A DNA stretch of 64,000 bases from Plantago ovata (Eukaryota; Streptophyta; Magnoliopsida; Lamiales; Plantaginaceae), in contig CM051458.1 in NCBI GenBank assembly GCA_028274465.1, positions 70,712,885 through 70,776,884 of the forward strand. The letters are read 5' to 3'. Shown here piece by piece: positions 63,781 through 64,000 of this stretch. The notes under the pieces are model-generated. The model did not search any database. It was not told the DNA's origin and worked only from the letters and a program-made list of their open reading frames with translations. Within the stretch, counting starts at the first letter, position 1. Each line of letters opens with the position of its first letter. Both the position numbers and the translations under genes were made by a program.

Positions 63781-64000
63781 TGTTGAAGGGTAATTCGTGT
63801 TTCTTTCTAAGTTCGCAATGAATCGCTATTCTAAGTCTTTCTAGTTCTTCTTCTTGTAGTGTCCCTCTAAGGTAGGAAATGAGCCTTCTTGTAGCTTCCT
63901 CGTACCTGAAATAGACTAGAGGGGGGGGGGTCAGTGTCTCTTGCCCGGTCTGTAAGGTATCAGACCGGAGAGGCGACTTTACGAGTAGGGAGTTGTGAGG
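63781..64000 (-). repeat. 5' LTR of T, partial
   Basis: The minus strand ends CCCTTCAACA at 63781 next to the primer site; the LTR continues past the window edge. It contains a poly-G run on the plus strand at about 63919-63930 next to GACTAGAG, the same poly-C/CTCTAGTC combination as in the SIRE LTR. Confidence 0.85.

Overview
The window is plant nuclear DNA from a gene-poor, repeat-rich region, probably pericentromeric or otherwise heterochromatic. Nearly every base belongs to an LTR retrotransposon. I found no host protein gene, tRNA, rRNA, CRISPR array or bacterial-style operon. Two 100-base N gaps (38616-38715 and 59081-59180) divide it into three contigs, called here contig 1, 2 and 3.

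Five kinds of element are present. (1) SIRE/Maximus-like Ty1/copia: LTR about 1.68 kb, initiator tRNA-Met primer site, gag, pol and a very long third ORF downstream of pol. (2) Athila-like Ty3/gypsy, called Y: LTR about 1.4 kb, tRNA-Asp primer site, gag-protease-RT-RNase H-integrase. (3) gag-protease-only gypsy elements of the TR-GAG kind, called A, B and H, plus a terminal LTR piece Z. They have the same primer site but no RT or integrase. (4) Tat-lineage Ty3/gypsy, called C (3' end with an antisense ORF) and T (gag-protease-RT in contig 3). (5) A different Ty1/copia element, D1, with a roughly 1.9 kb LTR.

The elements are nested, and target-site duplications (TSDs) prove several layers. B (13427-19835, TSD GTGTT) sits in the 3' LTR of A. 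A (7769-20223, TSD GGTAC) sits in the LTR of C. C sits in the gag of SIRE copy P (minus), which sits in the post-pol spacer of SIRE copy Q (plus). D1 cuts the antisense ORF of C, and Z cuts the gag of D1. On the other side, SIRE copy J (its 5' LTR contains a pol fragment) lies in Q, H lies in the gag of J, Y lies in the 5' LTR of H (TSD CCAAG/CTTGG), and a near-intact SIRE element lies in the integrase of Y (TSD ACCTT/AAGGT). That is five levels on each side.

The last two layers only make sense if contig 2 (38716-59080) is placed backwards. The 5' half of the SIRE element and of Y is on the plus strand of contig 2, the 3' half of both is on the minus strand of contig 1, and the TSDs match only after reversal. 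A second rearrangement, an inversion between inverted LTR arms, explains the odd LTR junction at 28058/28059.

The most interesting biology is: a SIRE-type element near 15.7 kb whose third ORF has its own TATA box and three frame-preserving mini-intron-like segments; gag-protease-only elements that share LTRs, primer site and several RNA hairpins with an autonomous Athila-like partner while encoding a different Gag; and family-specific arrays of short GCG-N3-CGC palindromes in U3 that recur in UTRs and in frame inside gag. Most reading frames are interrupted by stops or frameshifts. Some of these may be sequence errors, since the youngest element has nearly identical LTRs yet several indels.
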